The notes: a model not told the origin generated them from the sequence alone. A stretch of 64,000 nucleotides of DNA from Pseudomonas khorasanensis (GCF_014268505.2 NZ_JABWQP020000001.1:1116001-1180000); one strand, 5' to 3'; counted from the first letter of the stretch, positions 41,154 to 51,196 are shown. Made by a program: numbers and translations.

Positions 41154-43559
41154 GTGAACCACAGTCAAGGCGTCTCAGGCGTTTCAAAGTTCATTCTGGT
41201 CGGCCTCGGGGTGGTCATCGCCCTGCTCGGCCTCGCGCTCGCTGCCGGCGGCGTGAAACTGGTCAGTCTGGGCGGTTCCTGGTACTTCCTGATCGGCGGT
41301 CTGGTGATGACCGTTTCCGGTCTGCTGATCGCGCTCAAGAAAACTTCAGGCGCCTGGCTGTTCGCCGCGTTTCTCGTGGCGACCGCGATTTGGGCGGTGG
41401 CTGACGCCGGGCTGGTGTTCTGGCCGGTGTTCTCGCGCCTGTTCATGTTCAGCGCGATCGGTCTGGTCGTTGCGCTGGTGTATCCGCTGCTCGCTCGCGC
41501 CAATGGTCGCGCTGCCGGTCGGGGCGCCTATGCTGTTGCCGCGGTGCTGGCGGTCGGTCTGGCCGTTGCGGCCGGCAACATGTTCGTCGCCCACCCAACC
41601 GTTGCCGCCACTGGCACTGGCCCGGGCCTGACTCCGGTCGAACCGGCCAAGGCGCAGAAGGACTGGGCGCACTATGGCAATACCGAAGGTGGCAGCCGCT
41701 TCGCCGCGCTTGATCAGATCAACCGCACTAACGTCGACAAGTTGAAAGTGGCGTGGACCTACCACACCGGCGATGTCGCTGAAAGTGACGGCAACGGTGC
41801 CGAAGACCAGCTCACCCCGCTGCAGGTCGGCAACAAGGTATTTATCTGCACCCCGCACAACAACCTGATCGCCCTCGATGCCGACACCGGTAAAGAGCTG
41901 TGGAAGAACGCGATCAACGCGCAATCGAAAGTCTGGCAGCGCTGCCGGGGCATGGCTTATTTCGACGCCACTGCAGCCATCGCCCAGCCGAGCCATTCTT
42001 CGATCATCGAAGCCAAACCTGCGCCGGCTGCAAACTGCCAGCGTCGCCTGCTGACCAATACCATCGATGCGCGTCTGATCGCAGTCGATGCCGACACCGG
42101 CGAGTTCTGCCAGGGCTTCGGCAACAATGGCCAGGTAGATCTGAAGGCCGGTCTGGGCGATGTCCCGGACAGCTACTACCAATTGTCATCCGCGCCGTTG
42201 ATGGCCGGCACCACCGTGGTAGTTGGCGGGCGTGTGGCCGACAACGTGCAAAGCGACATGCCTGGCGGTGTGATTCGTGGTTTTGACGTGATCACCGGCG
42301 CCATGCGCTGGGCCTTCGACCCGGGCAACCCGCAGGATCGCAACGCTCCGGCCGACGGCAGCACTTATGTACGCAGCACACCGAACAGCTGGGCGCCGAT
42401 GTCCTACGACGCCGCGACCAACACGGTCTTCCTGCCGATGGGCAGCTCGTCCACCGACATCTATGGTGCCGAACGCAGCGAACTGGACCACAAATACGGC
42501 GCCTCGATCCTCGCGCTGGACGCCACCAGCGGTGAAGAACGCTGGGTGTTCCAGACCGTGCACAACGATCTCTGGGACTTCGACCTGCCAATGCAGCCGA
42601 GCCTGATCGATTTCAGCAAGGACGGCAAAAGCGTTCCGGCGCTGGTCATCGGCACCAAGGCCGGGCAGATCTACGTGCTCGACCGCGCCACTGGTAAACC
42701 CCTGACCGACGTTAAAGAAGTGCCGGTCAAAGCGGCTGACATTCCGAACGAGCCGTACTCGCCGACCCAGCCAAAATCGGTGGGCATGCCGCAGATCGGT
42801 GCGCAGCACCTGACCGAGTCCGACATGTGGGGCGCCACACCGTACGATCAGTTGCTGTGCCGCATCGACTTCAAGAGTATGCGCTACGACGGTTTGTACA
42901 CTGCACCGGGCACTGACAAATCCCTGAGTTTCCCGGGTTCGCTGGGCGGCATGAACTGGGGCAGCATTTCCACCGACCCGGTGCACGGTTTCATCTTCGT
43001 CAACGACATGCGCCTGGGCCTGTGGATTCAAATGATCCCGTCGCAGAACAAAGGCCAGGCCGCTGGCGGTGGTGAAGCACTGAACACCGGCATGGGCGCT
43101 GTACCGCTCAAGGGCACGCCATACGCCGTGAACAAGAACCGCTTCCTCTCCGTGGCCGGCATTCCGTGCCAGGCGCCGCCGTTCGGCACCCTGACCGCCA
43201 TCGACATGAAGACGCAGAAGGTGGCATGGCAGGTTCCGGTCGGCACCGTTGAAGACACCGGTCCTCTGGGCATTCGCATGCACTTGCCAATCAAGATCGG
43301 TCTGCCGACGCTCGGCGGCACCCTGTCGACTCAAGGCGGCCTGATCTTTATTGCCGGCACCCAGGACTTCTACCTGCGCGCGTTCAACAGCGGCAACGGT
43401 GAAGAGGTCTGGAAAGCTCGCCTGCCAGTCGGCAGTCAGGGCGGCCCGATGACCTACGTCTCGCCGAAGACCGGCAAGCAGTACATCGTCGTCACTGCTG
43501 GCGGCGCACGCCAGTCGACTGATCGTGGCGATTACGTGATGGCTTACGCCCTGCCGTAA
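41154..43559 (+). CDS. gcd: membrane-bound PQQ-dependent glucose dehydrogenase
   Basis: This 801-residue enzyme oxidises D-glucose to gluconolactone in the periplasm and passes electrons to ubiquinone. Five membrane helices occupy about residues 10-135. The PQQ eight-bladed propeller follows (GNTEGGSRFAALDQINRTNVDKL, TYVRSTPNSWAPMSYD, VWKARLPVGSQGGPMTYVSPKTGKQYI). I chose the GTG at 41154 because a consensus promoter covers the upstream ATG at 41103 and GGGAC precedes the GTG. The gene ends with a strong terminator before oprB, an expected neighbour that brings glucose into the periplasm. The PQQ synthesis genes are elsewhere. Confidence 0.95.
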   Translation: MNHSQGVSGVSKFILVGLGVVIALLGLALAAGGVKLVSLGGSWYFLIGGLVMTVSGLLIALKKTSGAWLFAAFLVATAIWAVADAGLVFWPVFSRLFMFSAIGLVVALVYPLLARANGRAAGRGAYAVAAVLAVGLAVAAGNMFVAHPTVAATGTGPGLTPVEPAKAQKDWAHYGNTEGGSRFAALDQINRTNVDKLKVAWTYHTGDVAESDGNGAEDQLTPLQVGNKVFICTPHNNLIALDADTGKELWKNAINAQSKVWQRCRGMAYFDATAAIAQPSHSSIIEAKPAPAANCQRRLLTNTIDARLIAVDADTGEFCQGFGNNGQVDLKAGLGDVPDSYYQLSSAPLMAGTTVVVGGRVADNVQSDMPGGVIRGFDVITGAMRWAFDPGNPQDRNAPADGSTYVRSTPNSWAPMSYDAATNTVFLPMGSSSTDIYGAERSELDHKYGASILALDATSGEERWVFQTVHNDLWDFDLPMQPSLIDFSKDGKSVPALVIGTKAGQIYVLDRATGKPLTDVKEVPVKAADIPNEPYSPTQPKSVGMPQIGAQHLTESDMWGATPYDQLLCRIDFKSMRYDGLYTAPGTDKSLSFPGSLGGMNWGSISTDPVHGFIFVNDMRLGLWIQMIPSQNKGQAAGGGEALNTGMGAVPLKGTPYAVNKNRFLSVAGIPCQAPPFGTLTAIDMKTQKVAWQVPVGTVEDTGPLGIRMHLPIKIGLPTLGGTLSTQGGLIFIAGTQDFYLRAFNSGNGEEVWKARLPVGSQGGPMTYVSPKTGKQYIVVTAGGARQSTDRGDYVMAYALP

Positions 43560-43590
43560 TTCGCGGCTGCACACTCACCCTCCCCCAAGC

Positions 43591-43623
43591 GCGCGGTGCC
43601 CCAAAGCACCGCGCCGTTGTTTT
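43591..43623 (+). terminator. intrinsic terminator between gcd and oprB
   Basis: GCGCGGTGC (43591-43599) and GCACCGCGC (43606-43614) form a 9-bp stem with a 6-base loop, followed by CGTTGTTTTA. Position and form fit Rho-independent termination after gcd. Confidence 0.75.
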
Positions 43624-43656
43624 ATCGCGTTGAAGATTTCAGCAGGAAGGATTCAC

Positions 43657-44955
43657 ATGTTATCGGCTGTTCGCTTTTCCCGTTCTGCACTGCTCAACGG
43701 CCTGCTATTGGGCCTGAGTTGCACCACCACCCTCCCCGCGCTGGCCGCCAGCGAAACCGATTGGCTGACCCGCAGCACCCTGACCGGTGACTGGGGCGGC
43801 TTGCGTCATCAATTGAATGAAGACGGCATCAGATTCACAGGCGATTACAGCGGCGAAACCGCTTACAACGCCGACGGCGGCCTGCACCGTTCGGCGCGCT
43901 ACTCGCAGAACATCAAACTCGGCGTGCAGTTTGATCTGAGCAAACTCTATGGGCTAGACAACGCCGGCAAGGTGCAACTGACGATCAATGACCGACGCGG
44001 CAACAGCGCGTCGGAAGATCTGGTGGGCAACCGTTTGCCGATTCAGGAAAACTACGGCGGCCTCTACACCCGCCTGACCGAGCTGAGCTACGAGCGCAGC
44101 CTGTTCACGCCGGCGCTCAATGTGAAACTCGGCTACATGGCCATGGGCAACGACCTCGGCGGCCTCGACAGCGGCATTCTGTGCAATTTCATGAACGCCG
44201 GTTTCTGTGGCCACCCGCTGAACATGTCCGGCGGCAGCGGCTGGACCAACTACCCCAACGCGCGTCTGGGCGTGCGGGTCAAATACGACCTGTCGCCGTC
44301 CTGGCAACTGCGCGTGGCGGCGTTCAATGTCGACCCGGACAGCAACGGCAATTCCAGCCGCGCCTGGCATCTGGGCCCCAAGCGCACCACCGGTACCGTC
44401 GTGCCGATCGAGCTGGTCTACAAGCACGCTGGCGAGCTGCCCGGTGAATACAAAGTCGGCTATTACTACGACAGTTCCGACGTCAAACGCATCGACAGCG
44501 ACAAGAAAGTCTCCGGTCGTGGCGGCCATTACTTGCTGGTCGATCAGGCCGTGTGGCGCTCGCCGACTTCCGAGGGGCGCAGTCTGCATGCGTTCGGTCA
44601 GTATTCGGCCGCCAGTGAAGCGGCTTCGCCGTTCAGCAAGTGGTACGGCACCGGGGTGGTTCTGTACAAACCTTTCGAAGGGCGCCCGCATGACACCGTC
44701 GCGCTGGGCTACGGCCGCGCCGTCCCCAACCCGCGCAGCCGCGACATGCAACAGGACGCAGCGCTGGCCAATCGCACGGCATTCCCCAACCTGGACAGTG
44801 CCGAACAACTGATCGAGTTGGGCTACGGTTATCAAGCCACCCCTTGGCTGACCCTGCGCCCGAATCTGCAATACATCATCGAACCGGGCGCGTTCTCGGG
44901 GCAGAACATCGACAATGCGCTGGTGATGGGCTTGCAGGTCAAGGCTGCCCTGTAA
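43657..44955 (+). CDS. oprB: carbohydrate-selective porin OprB
   Basis: This is a 432-residue outer-membrane porin. The ATG at 43657 has AGGAAGG upstream and gives a signal peptide ending LPALAA. The mature part starts SETDWLTRSTLTGDWGGLRHQLNEDGI, the OprB N-terminal signature, followed by YSGETAYNADGG and GNDLGGLDSGILCNF. It forms a 16-strand barrel for glucose uptake across the outer membrane. Its place after gcd supports this. It ends with a predicted final beta-strand (MGLQVKAAL) rather than a terminal Phe. Confidence 0.93.
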   Translation: MLSAVRFSRSALLNGLLLGLSCTTTLPALAASETDWLTRSTLTGDWGGLRHQLNEDGIRFTGDYSGETAYNADGGLHRSARYSQNIKLGVQFDLSKLYGLDNAGKVQLTINDRRGNSASEDLVGNRLPIQENYGGLYTRLTELSYERSLFTPALNVKLGYMAMGNDLGGLDSGILCNFMNAGFCGHPLNMSGGSGWTNYPNARLGVRVKYDLSPSWQLRVAAFNVDPDSNGNSSRAWHLGPKRTTGTVVPIELVYKHAGELPGEYKVGYYYDSSDVKRIDSDKKVSGRGGHYLLVDQAVWRSPTSEGRSLHAFGQYSAASEAASPFSKWYGTGVVLYKPFEGRPHDTVALGYGRAVPNPRSRDMQQDAALANRTAFPNLDSAEQLIELGYGYQATPWLTLRPNLQYIIEPGAFSGQNIDNALVMGLQVKAAL

Positions 44956-44981
44956 GGGTTGCGGTGAATGCACCGCCGTCA

Positions 44982-45005
44982 TCGCGAGCAGGCTCGCTCC
45001 CACAG
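44982..45005. repeat. single REP element, class A
   Basis: TCGCGAGCAGGCTCGCTCCC then ACAG, a lone arm in the oprB-proP spacer. Confidence 0.75.
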
Positions 45006-45145
45006 GGCATGTGTGTCGGGCGGGAAATTAATTCCAGCCATCGGTGAATTATTTCGTGTCCGCATGTATCTGAGCCAGAAGAGCCGGCGCCATCATGGAG
45101 ATGGCATCGCAGCGGTAATCTGGATCAGCGAGCGGGAACATCGCA

Positions 45146-46648
45146 ATGAAATCACGCAAGAACACCGTCAAACCGATCGGTTTGAAAGACATCACCATCG
45201 TCGACGACGCCAAGATGCGCAAGGCGATCACCGCCGCCGCACTGGGCAACGCCATGGAGTGGTTCGACTTCGGCGTCTACGGCTTTGTCGCCTATGTGCT
45301 CGGCAAGGTCTTCTTCCCGGGCGCTGACCCTGGCGTTCAGATGATTGCCGCGTTGGCGACGTTCTCTGTGCCCTTCCTTATTCGTCCGCTCGGCGGACTG
45401 TTTTTCGGTGCGCTGGGCGACAAGTACGGACGGCAGAAAGTCCTCGCCGCAACCATCGTCATCATGTCCCTGAGCACCTTCGCCATCGGCCTGATTCCGT
45501 CCTATGCCTCGATCGGCATCTGGGCGCCGATTCTGCTGCTTTTGGCGAAGATGGCCCAGGGCTTCTCGGTCGGTGGCGAGTACACCGGCGCCTCGATTTT
45601 CGTTGCTGAATACGCGCCGGACCGCAAACGCGGCTTCCTGGGCAGTTGGCTGGATTTCGGCTCGATCGCCGGTTTCGTCTTCGGCGCCGGCGTGGTGGTG
45701 CTGATTTCGACGATCCTCGGGGAACAGCGTTTCGAAGAATGGGGCTGGCGGATTCCGTTTTTCCTCGCCTTGCCGCTGGGCATGATCGGCCTCTATTTGC
45801 GCCATGCGCTGGAAGAAACACCAGCGTTCCAGCAGCACGTCGAAAAGCTCGAACAAGGCGACCGCGAGGGCCTCGCACGTGGCCCGAAAGTGTCGTTCAA
45901 GGAAGTCGCGACCAAACACTGGCGCAGCCTGATGACATGCATCGGCGTGGTCGCGGCGACCAACGTCACCTATTACATGCTGCTGACCTACATGCCGAGT
46001 TACCTCACGCATAACTTGCATTACAGCGAAAACCACGGCGTGCTGATCATCATCGCGATCATGGTCGGCATGCTCTTTGTGCAGCCGCTGATCGGCTTCA
46101 TCAGCGATAAGATCGGCCGCAAGCCTTTCATCGTCGTCGGCAGCATCGGCCTGTTCATCTTTGCCATTCCGGCCTTCATGCTGATCAACAGCGGCAGCAT
46201 CGGTCTGATTTTTTCCGGGTTGCTGATCCTCGCGGTGTTGCTCAACTTCTTCATCGGCGTAATGGCTTCGACTCTGCCGGCGATGTTTCCTACCCACATC
46301 CGCTACAGCGCATTGGCCAGCGCTTTCAACGTCTCGGTGCTGATCGCCGGCCTGACCCCTACTGCCGTGGCGTGGCTGGTCGAAAGCACCAACGACCTTT
46401 ACATGCCCGCCTATTACCTGATGGTCATCGCAGTGGTCGGCCTGATCACTGGCGTGACCATGAAGGAAACCGCCAACAAGCCCCTGCGCGGAGCGGCCCC
46501 GGCGGCCTCTGACCTGGAAGAAGCCAAAGAGCTGCTGCAGGAACACCACAACAACATCGAACAGAAAATCGAAGACATCGATGCCGAAATCGCCGCGCTG
46601 GAAGCCAAACGCAAGGAGCTCGCGCAACAGCACCCGCGCATCGATTGA
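45146..46648 (+). CDS. proP: osmoprotectant/proline:H+ symporter ProP
   Basis: This is a 500-residue MFS transporter with 12 helices, the same length as E. coli ProP. Family marks are GNAMEWFDFGVYG, RPLGGLFFGALGDKYGRQKVLA, GFSVGGEYTGASIFVAEYAPDRKRG and PTHIRYSALA. The C-terminal tail (about 455-500) is an antiparallel-coiled-coil type heptad region (LEEAKELLQEHH, IEQKIEDIDAEIAALEAKR), which in E. coli tunes osmotic activation. It imports proline and glycine betaine in hyperosmotic conditions. Confidence 0.94.
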   Translation: MKSRKNTVKPIGLKDITIVDDAKMRKAITAAALGNAMEWFDFGVYGFVAYVLGKVFFPGADPGVQMIAALATFSVPFLIRPLGGLFFGALGDKYGRQKVLAATIVIMSLSTFAIGLIPSYASIGIWAPILLLLAKMAQGFSVGGEYTGASIFVAEYAPDRKRGFLGSWLDFGSIAGFVFGAGVVVLISTILGEQRFEEWGWRIPFFLALPLGMIGLYLRHALEETPAFQQHVEKLEQGDREGLARGPKVSFKEVATKHWRSLMTCIGVVAATNVTYYMLLTYMPSYLTHNLHYSENHGVLIIIAIMVGMLFVQPLIGFISDKIGRKPFIVVGSIGLFIFAIPAFMLINSGSIGLIFSGLLILAVLLNFFIGVMASTLPAMFPTHIRYSALASAFNVSVLIAGLTPTAVAWLVESTNDLYMPAYYLMVIAVVGLITGVTMKETANKPLRGAAPAASDLEEAKELLQEHHNNIEQKIEDIDAEIAALEAKRKELAQQHPRID

Positions 46649-46734
46649 TCATCCCGGCGTTGGCAATTGGTCCAACGTCTCGCGAAGCTTGAGCTAGCCT
46701 TGAAACCGGATCGCACGCCCTTCAAGGAGTCCCT

Positions 46735-48012
46735 ATGTTCAAGCTGATGAGAAGTTCGGTCGCCGGCGGTTTGCTGTTTGCCAGTCTTCAGGTCGAGGCC
46801 GGTGGCATCATGATTTACGAGGCGGGTCACGAAGGCACTGGCCTGGCCAACGCCGGTTCCGCCGTGTTGGCCAGCGATCCGAGCGTACTGATGACCAACC
46901 CGGCGGGCATCAGCCAATTGGCCGGCACCCAAATCAACTTCAATGCCCAATTGATCCTTGGTGATATCAGTTTCTCCCGGGACAACGACAACACCTTCGG
47001 CGGCAACGAAGGCGGCAACGCCTTGAAGTACCTGCCCGGTTCAAGCTTTTTCATCAGCCACCAACTCGACGACCGTTCTTCCGTCGGGTTTGGCATGTAT
47101 GGCAATTTCGGCCTGGCGGTGGATTACGACGATGACTGGGCCGGGCGTTATTTCGCTCAGGAGTCGGCCATCATCGGCGTGTCGCTCCAGCCCACTTATG
47201 CCTACAGGATCACAGATGATCTGTCGGTTGGCCTGGGCCCGCGCTTCATGCTCGGCTACTTCCGCACCGAAGTGGCGGTCAACAATAACGTGCTCGGCCT
47301 GGGCAATGCCGAGGACGGGCAGTTGCGCTACAAGGACACCGACTGGGGGACTGGCGCCAACGTCGGCGTGCTCTACAACCTCAACGAACGGACAAAGCTC
47401 GGGCTGGCCTGGACCAGCAAGATCAAGCTCAAATTCGAAGACAAACCCGAGCTGAAAAAAATCTCCAATCCGTTGCTGCGCCTGGCCCTGAACCGGCTTG
47501 ATGCCGATCAGTTGAACGTCGAAATGAACGTGCCGCAGACCGTCACAACCAGCGTGTCCTACCAACTGGATCCGCAATGGACGCTGCTCGGCAGCCTCGG
47601 CTGGCAGGACTGGAGCGATTTCGGCAAGATCGGCGTGGAAGTCGACACCGATGCAGGCTCCACCGCGACCACCGCCCAGCGCCAATACAAAGACACCTGG
47701 CACGCCTCGATTGGCGCGCAACACCAGATCAACCCCAGGCTGCGCTGGAACGTTGGCCTGGGTTACGACTCCTCGGCGGTGGACGACAAGGATCGTACCG
47801 TCGACAACCCGATGAACGAAGCGTGGCGCCTGGCTACCGGGGTCAGCTACGCCTTGCAGGACGACGTCGATGTGCACATGAGCTACACCCTGATTTATCT
47901 GGGCGACATGGACGTGCAACAGACCAAGTCGCGCTCGGGTGGCTCGGTGTCCGGCGAATACAAAAACGCCGCCCTGCATGTGCTGGGCGGCGGCGTGGTG
48001 TGGCGGTTCTGA
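46735..48012 (+). CDS. FadL/OmpP1/TodX family outer-membrane transport protein
   Basis: This is a 425-residue outer-membrane protein starting after AAGGAG. A short signal peptide ends in LQVEA, and the mature protein begins GGIMIYEAGHEGTGLANAGSA, then SDPSVLMTNPAGISQL, the NPA hatch motif of FadL-type hydrophobic-substrate channels. It ends with a beta-strand and terminal Phe (GGGVVWRF). It probably lets long-chain fatty acids or aromatics cross the outer membrane. Confidence 0.92.
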   Translation: MFKLMRSSVAGGLLFASLQVEAGGIMIYEAGHEGTGLANAGSAVLASDPSVLMTNPAGISQLAGTQINFNAQLILGDISFSRDNDNTFGGNEGGNALKYLPGSSFFISHQLDDRSSVGFGMYGNFGLAVDYDDDWAGRYFAQESAIIGVSLQPTYAYRITDDLSVGLGPRFMLGYFRTEVAVNNNVLGLGNAEDGQLRYKDTDWGTGANVGVLYNLNERTKLGLAWTSKIKLKFEDKPELKKISNPLLRLALNRLDADQLNVEMNVPQTVTTSVSYQLDPQWTLLGSLGWQDWSDFGKIGVEVDTDAGSTATTAQRQYKDTWHASIGAQHQINPRLRWNVGLGYDSSAVDDKDRTVDNPMNEAWRLATGVSYALQDDVDVHMSYTLIYLGDMDVQQTKSRSGGSVSGEYKNAALHVLGGGVVWRF

Positions 48013-48038
48013 GGCGTTCCCTCAGTGAATACACGGTG

Positions 48039-49154
48039 TCAGCGCAGCTCTTCGTTGCGTTTATCGTCCAGAACGTCGGTGACATCGGCCGGTTGATAGA
48101 CCCAGCCGATGAACAATTCGTAGCCGACCGCCAGAATCACCGGTCCGGTAAACAGGCCGATAATGCCGCTGGTGACCATGCCGCCGAGTGCGCCGATCAG
48201 CACCACGGGCATGGGCACCGCCACGCCACGGCCCAGCAACATCGGTTTGAGCACGTTGTCGGAGAGGCCTGCAATCACCATCCACACGGCAAAAACAACC
48301 GTGCCGGCACTGACGCCGTCATGGGCGAAGACAAACACCACCACCGGCACAGTGATCAGCAGCACCGGCAGTTGCATGATGCCCAGCAACAACACCATCA
48401 GGGCCAGAACGCCTGCGGCCGGAACGCCCATGATCACCAGCGCCACGCCGATCAACAGCATCTGGATGAAGGCGATACCGACCACACCCTGCGCCACGGC
48501 ACGGATGGTCGATGTGCACAATTGGGCAATCTGCGGGCCGCGCACCGGGCCGGAGATCCGCTTGGCGATTGCCAACGCCGTGCCATGACCGCGTTCACCA
48601 TGGGTCATGATCAGCCCCGCGACAATCAGCGCCACGACAAACACGATGATTCCGGCACCGACACCCGCGGCTTGATGCAACAGCACCCGGCCCCAACTGG
48701 TCAGGTGCGGCGCCAGTTCCTTGAAGACCCAGCTCAGATCCTGCGAGGCGTGCATCCAGACGCCATATAACGGCGCGCCGATCAGCGGCCAGTCGGCGAC
48801 ATTCGCCGGCGGCGGCGGAATCTCGAATTGCCCCGCCTCCGCAGTGTGCATGCCCGCTTTGACCGAATCGGCCACCGAGGCGCCAAGCAGGCTGAGCGGC
48901 ACCATCAGAATCAGCAACCCCAGCAGCACCAGCACAACCGCCGCCCAGCCGTAACGATTGCCGAGTCTGGCACCGAGCTTGCGGTTAAGCGGATACAGAG
49001 TGATCGCCAGAATCAGCGCCCAGAGCATCACATTGAGAAACGGGTGAAAAATGTCATAGCAAAACAACACGAGCGTCGCGATCAGTCCGGCGCGAATCAA
49101 CACATCAAGCAAGGCTTTGGAGCTGTTGAAGGCAATCAGCGGTTTCTCTTCCAT
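48039..49154 (-). CDS. AI-2E family (TqsA/PerM-type) transporter
   Basis: This is a 371-residue inner-membrane protein with 7-8 helices. The ATG at 49152-49154 has GAGGAA 7 bases upstream; a GTG seven codons earlier is less likely. Typical segments are LDVLIRAGLIATLVLFCYDIFHPFLNVMLWALILA at the start and NVLKPMLLGRGVAVPMPVVLIGALGGMVTSGIIGLFTGPVIL near the end, the family signature. The family name comes from export of autoinducer-2 in E. coli, but many members have other or unknown substrates. Confidence 0.9.
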   Translation of the reverse strand: MEEKPLIAFNSSKALLDVLIRAGLIATLVLFCYDIFHPFLNVMLWALILAITLYPLNRKLGARLGNRYGWAAVVLVLLGLLILMVPLSLLGASVADSVKAGMHTAEAGQFEIPPPPANVADWPLIGAPLYGVWMHASQDLSWVFKELAPHLTSWGRVLLHQAAGVGAGIIVFVVALIVAGLIMTHGERGHGTALAIAKRISGPVRGPQIAQLCTSTIRAVAQGVVGIAFIQMLLIGVALVIMGVPAAGVLALMVLLLGIMQLPVLLITVPVVVFVFAHDGVSAGTVVFAVWMVIAGLSDNVLKPMLLGRGVAVPMPVVLIGALGGMVTSGIIGLFTGPVILAVGYELFIGWVYQPADVTDVLDDKRNEELR

Positions 49155-49484
49155 GGCAGCGTTCCTCAGCGACACGGCATTCAGGATGCGCTGAGCCTAG
49201 AACAGGTTGGGCAGGTCTTCCTGTGTGGGTGGGCTTTGTTTATTGATTCACGCCGAACTTTGTGGGAGCTGGCTTGCCAGCCATAGCGCAAGTTCAGCCA
49301 CGTAGAGATTGGATTTGCCGCCCTATCGCTGGCAAGCCAGCTCCCACAGGTTCTTGCACCGAATGCAGGAATCGGGGGCTTGGTGTTAAATAGGCGCCAG
49401 TCTTAACCTTGTCGCTTAAAGCCGTGCAACGAGAACCGCTATGAATACCGCTGCCCAGAACATTCACGCTCATCAGGTGACCCA
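49155..49484. other. 330-base divergent spacer
   Basis: It lies between the AI-2E gene and the amidase gene and contains one class B REPIN (49261-49349) and a 15-codon leader frame just before the amidase (49441-49488). I see nothing else of note. Confidence 0.5.
49261..49349. repeat. REPIN, class B
   Basis: Inverted pair of GTGGGAGCTGGCTTGCCAGC elements (first ends CCAGCCATAGCG, second CGCTGGCAAGCCAGCTCCCA). It is the only complete pure class B pair in the window. Confidence 0.85.
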
Positions 49485-49488
49485 ATGA
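49441..49488 (+). CDS. possible 15-residue leader ORF coupled to the amidase gene
   Basis: ATG AAT ACC ... ACC CAA TGA encodes MNTAAQNIHAHQVTQ and ends in an ATGA overlap with the amidase start. There is a GAGAA-like sequence 7 bases upstream. Coupling is possible, but chance is not excluded. Confidence 0.25.
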   Translation: MNTAAQNIHAHQVTQ

Positions 49489-51188
49489 TCGAAGTCACCG
49501 AAGTCTCCATTGCCCAACTGCGCGCCGCGCTCGAATCCGGCCAGACCACTGCCGTGGAGCTGGTGCAGGCCTATCTGGCGCGCATCGACGCCTACGACGG
49601 CGCCGACACTCCCACGGCCCTCAACGCCGTAGTCGTGCGCAATCCGCAAGCCTTGAACGAAGCCCGCGCCTCCGACGCCCGCCGGGCCAAATGCGAAACC
49701 CTCGGCCCGCTCGACGGCATTCCTTATACGGCCAAGGACAGTTATCTGGTCAAGGGCCTGACCGCCGCCTCCGGCAGCCCGGCCTTTGCCGATCTGGTCG
49801 CCCATCGGGACGCCTTCACCATCGAACGTTTACGCGCCGCCGGGGCGATTTGTCTGGGCAAGACCAACATGCCGCCGATGGCCAATGGCGGCATGCAGCG
49901 CGGCGTGTATGGCCGTGCTGAAAGTCCGTATAACGCCCGTTACCTCACCGCCCCCTTCGCGTCTGGCTCGTCCAATGGCGCCGGCACCGCTACCGCAGCG
50001 AGTTTCGCCGCGTTTGGTCTGGCGGAGGAAACCTGGTCGAGCGGTCGTGGCCCGGCCTCAAACAATGGCCTGTGCGCCTACACCCCTTCGCGCGGGGTGA
50101 TTTCGGTGCGCGGCAACTGGCCGCTGACCCCGACCATGGACGTTGTCGTGCCCTTCGCGCGCACCATGGCCGATCTGCTCGAAGTGCTCGATGTGGTCGT
50201 TGCCGAAGACCCGGACACCCGTGGCGACCTATGGCGTCTGCAACCGTGGGTGCCGATTCCGCGTGTCAGCGAAGTGCGCCCGGCGGCTTACGCCGAATTG
50301 GCCGCAACCGCCGAAGCGTTGGCCGGCAAGCGTTTCGCCATCCCGCGCATGTACATCAACGCTGATCCGGACGCGGGCACCAGCGAGGCCCCCGGCATCG
50401 GCGGCCCGACCGGGCAGCGCATCAATACCCGCGCTTCGGTGATCAATTTGTGGAAGCAGGCGCGTCAGGCCCTCGAAGCCGCCGGCGCTGAAGTGATCGA
50501 AACCGATTTCCCGCTGGTGTCCAATTGCGAAGGCGACCGCCCTGGCGCGCCGACCGTGTTCACCCGTGGGCTGGTCTCGAAAGAATTCCTCCACCATGAA
50601 CTGTGGGACCTCACGGCATGGGCGTTCGACGACTTCCTGCAGGCCAACGGCGATCCGAAGCTCAATCGTCTGGTTGACGTTGACGGGCCGAAGATTTTCC
50701 CTCACGAGCCTGGCACCCTGCCCAATCGTGAAGGCGATCTGGCTGCTGGCATGGACGAGTACGTGCGCATGGCCGAGCGCGGCATCACGCCATGGAATGA
50801 AATCCCGACCGTACCTGATGGCCTGCGTGGGTTGGAGCAAACCCGGCGCATCGACCTTGAAGACTGGATGGACAGACTCGGCCTGGACGCCGTGCTGTTT
50901 CCGACGGTCGCCGATGTCGGCCCGGCGGACGCCGATGTAGATCCTGCGTCGGCCGACATCGCGTGGAGCAACGGTGTGTGGGTCGCCAACGGCAACCTCG
51001 CGATCCGCCATCTGGGCGTACCGACCGTTACCGTGCCGATGGGCGTGATGGCCGATATCGGCATGCCGGTTGGCCTGACCTTCGCCGGTCGCGCCTATGA
51101 CGATTCGAATCTGTTGCGCTTTGCAGCGGCATTCGAATCCACCGGCAACAAGCGCCAGATCCCGCCGCGCACACCACCGTTGTCCTGA
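49485..51188 (+). CDS. amidase signature family amidase
   Basis: This is a 567-residue Ser-Ser-Lys hydrolase. The catalytic set is Lys84 (PYTAKDS), the cis-Ser in the GSSNGAG loop (Ser162/163) and the nucleophile Ser186 in TWSSGRGPASNNG. This region deviates from the usual GGSSGG and GGSxRxPA but keeps the key residues. It is longer than most family members because of a central insertion. It hydrolyses an amide to acid and ammonia; the substrate is unknown. No signal peptide is seen, so it is cytoplasmic. Confidence 0.9.
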   Translation: MIEVTEVSIAQLRAALESGQTTAVELVQAYLARIDAYDGADTPTALNAVVVRNPQALNEARASDARRAKCETLGPLDGIPYTAKDSYLVKGLTAASGSPAFADLVAHRDAFTIERLRAAGAICLGKTNMPPMANGGMQRGVYGRAESPYNARYLTAPFASGSSNGAGTATAASFAAFGLAEETWSSGRGPASNNGLCAYTPSRGVISVRGNWPLTPTMDVVVPFARTMADLLEVLDVVVAEDPDTRGDLWRLQPWVPIPRVSEVRPAAYAELAATAEALAGKRFAIPRMYINADPDAGTSEAPGIGGPTGQRINTRASVINLWKQARQALEAAGAEVIETDFPLVSNCEGDRPGAPTVFTRGLVSKEFLHHELWDLTAWAFDDFLQANGDPKLNRLVDVDGPKIFPHEPGTLPNREGDLAAGMDEYVRMAERGITPWNEIPTVPDGLRGLEQTRRIDLEDWMDRLGLDAVLFPTVADVGPADADVDPASADIAWSNGVWVANGNLAIRHLGVPTVTVPMGVMADIGMPVGLTFAGRAYDDSNLLRFAAAFESTGNKRQIPPRTPPLS

Positions 51189-51196
51189 CCCAAACC

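Noticed and set aside
45152..46633. 493-codon minus-strand frame opposite proP
   Set aside because: Composition dominated by Asp, His, Gln and Arg with no hydrophobic core; proP on the other strand is complete and canonical.
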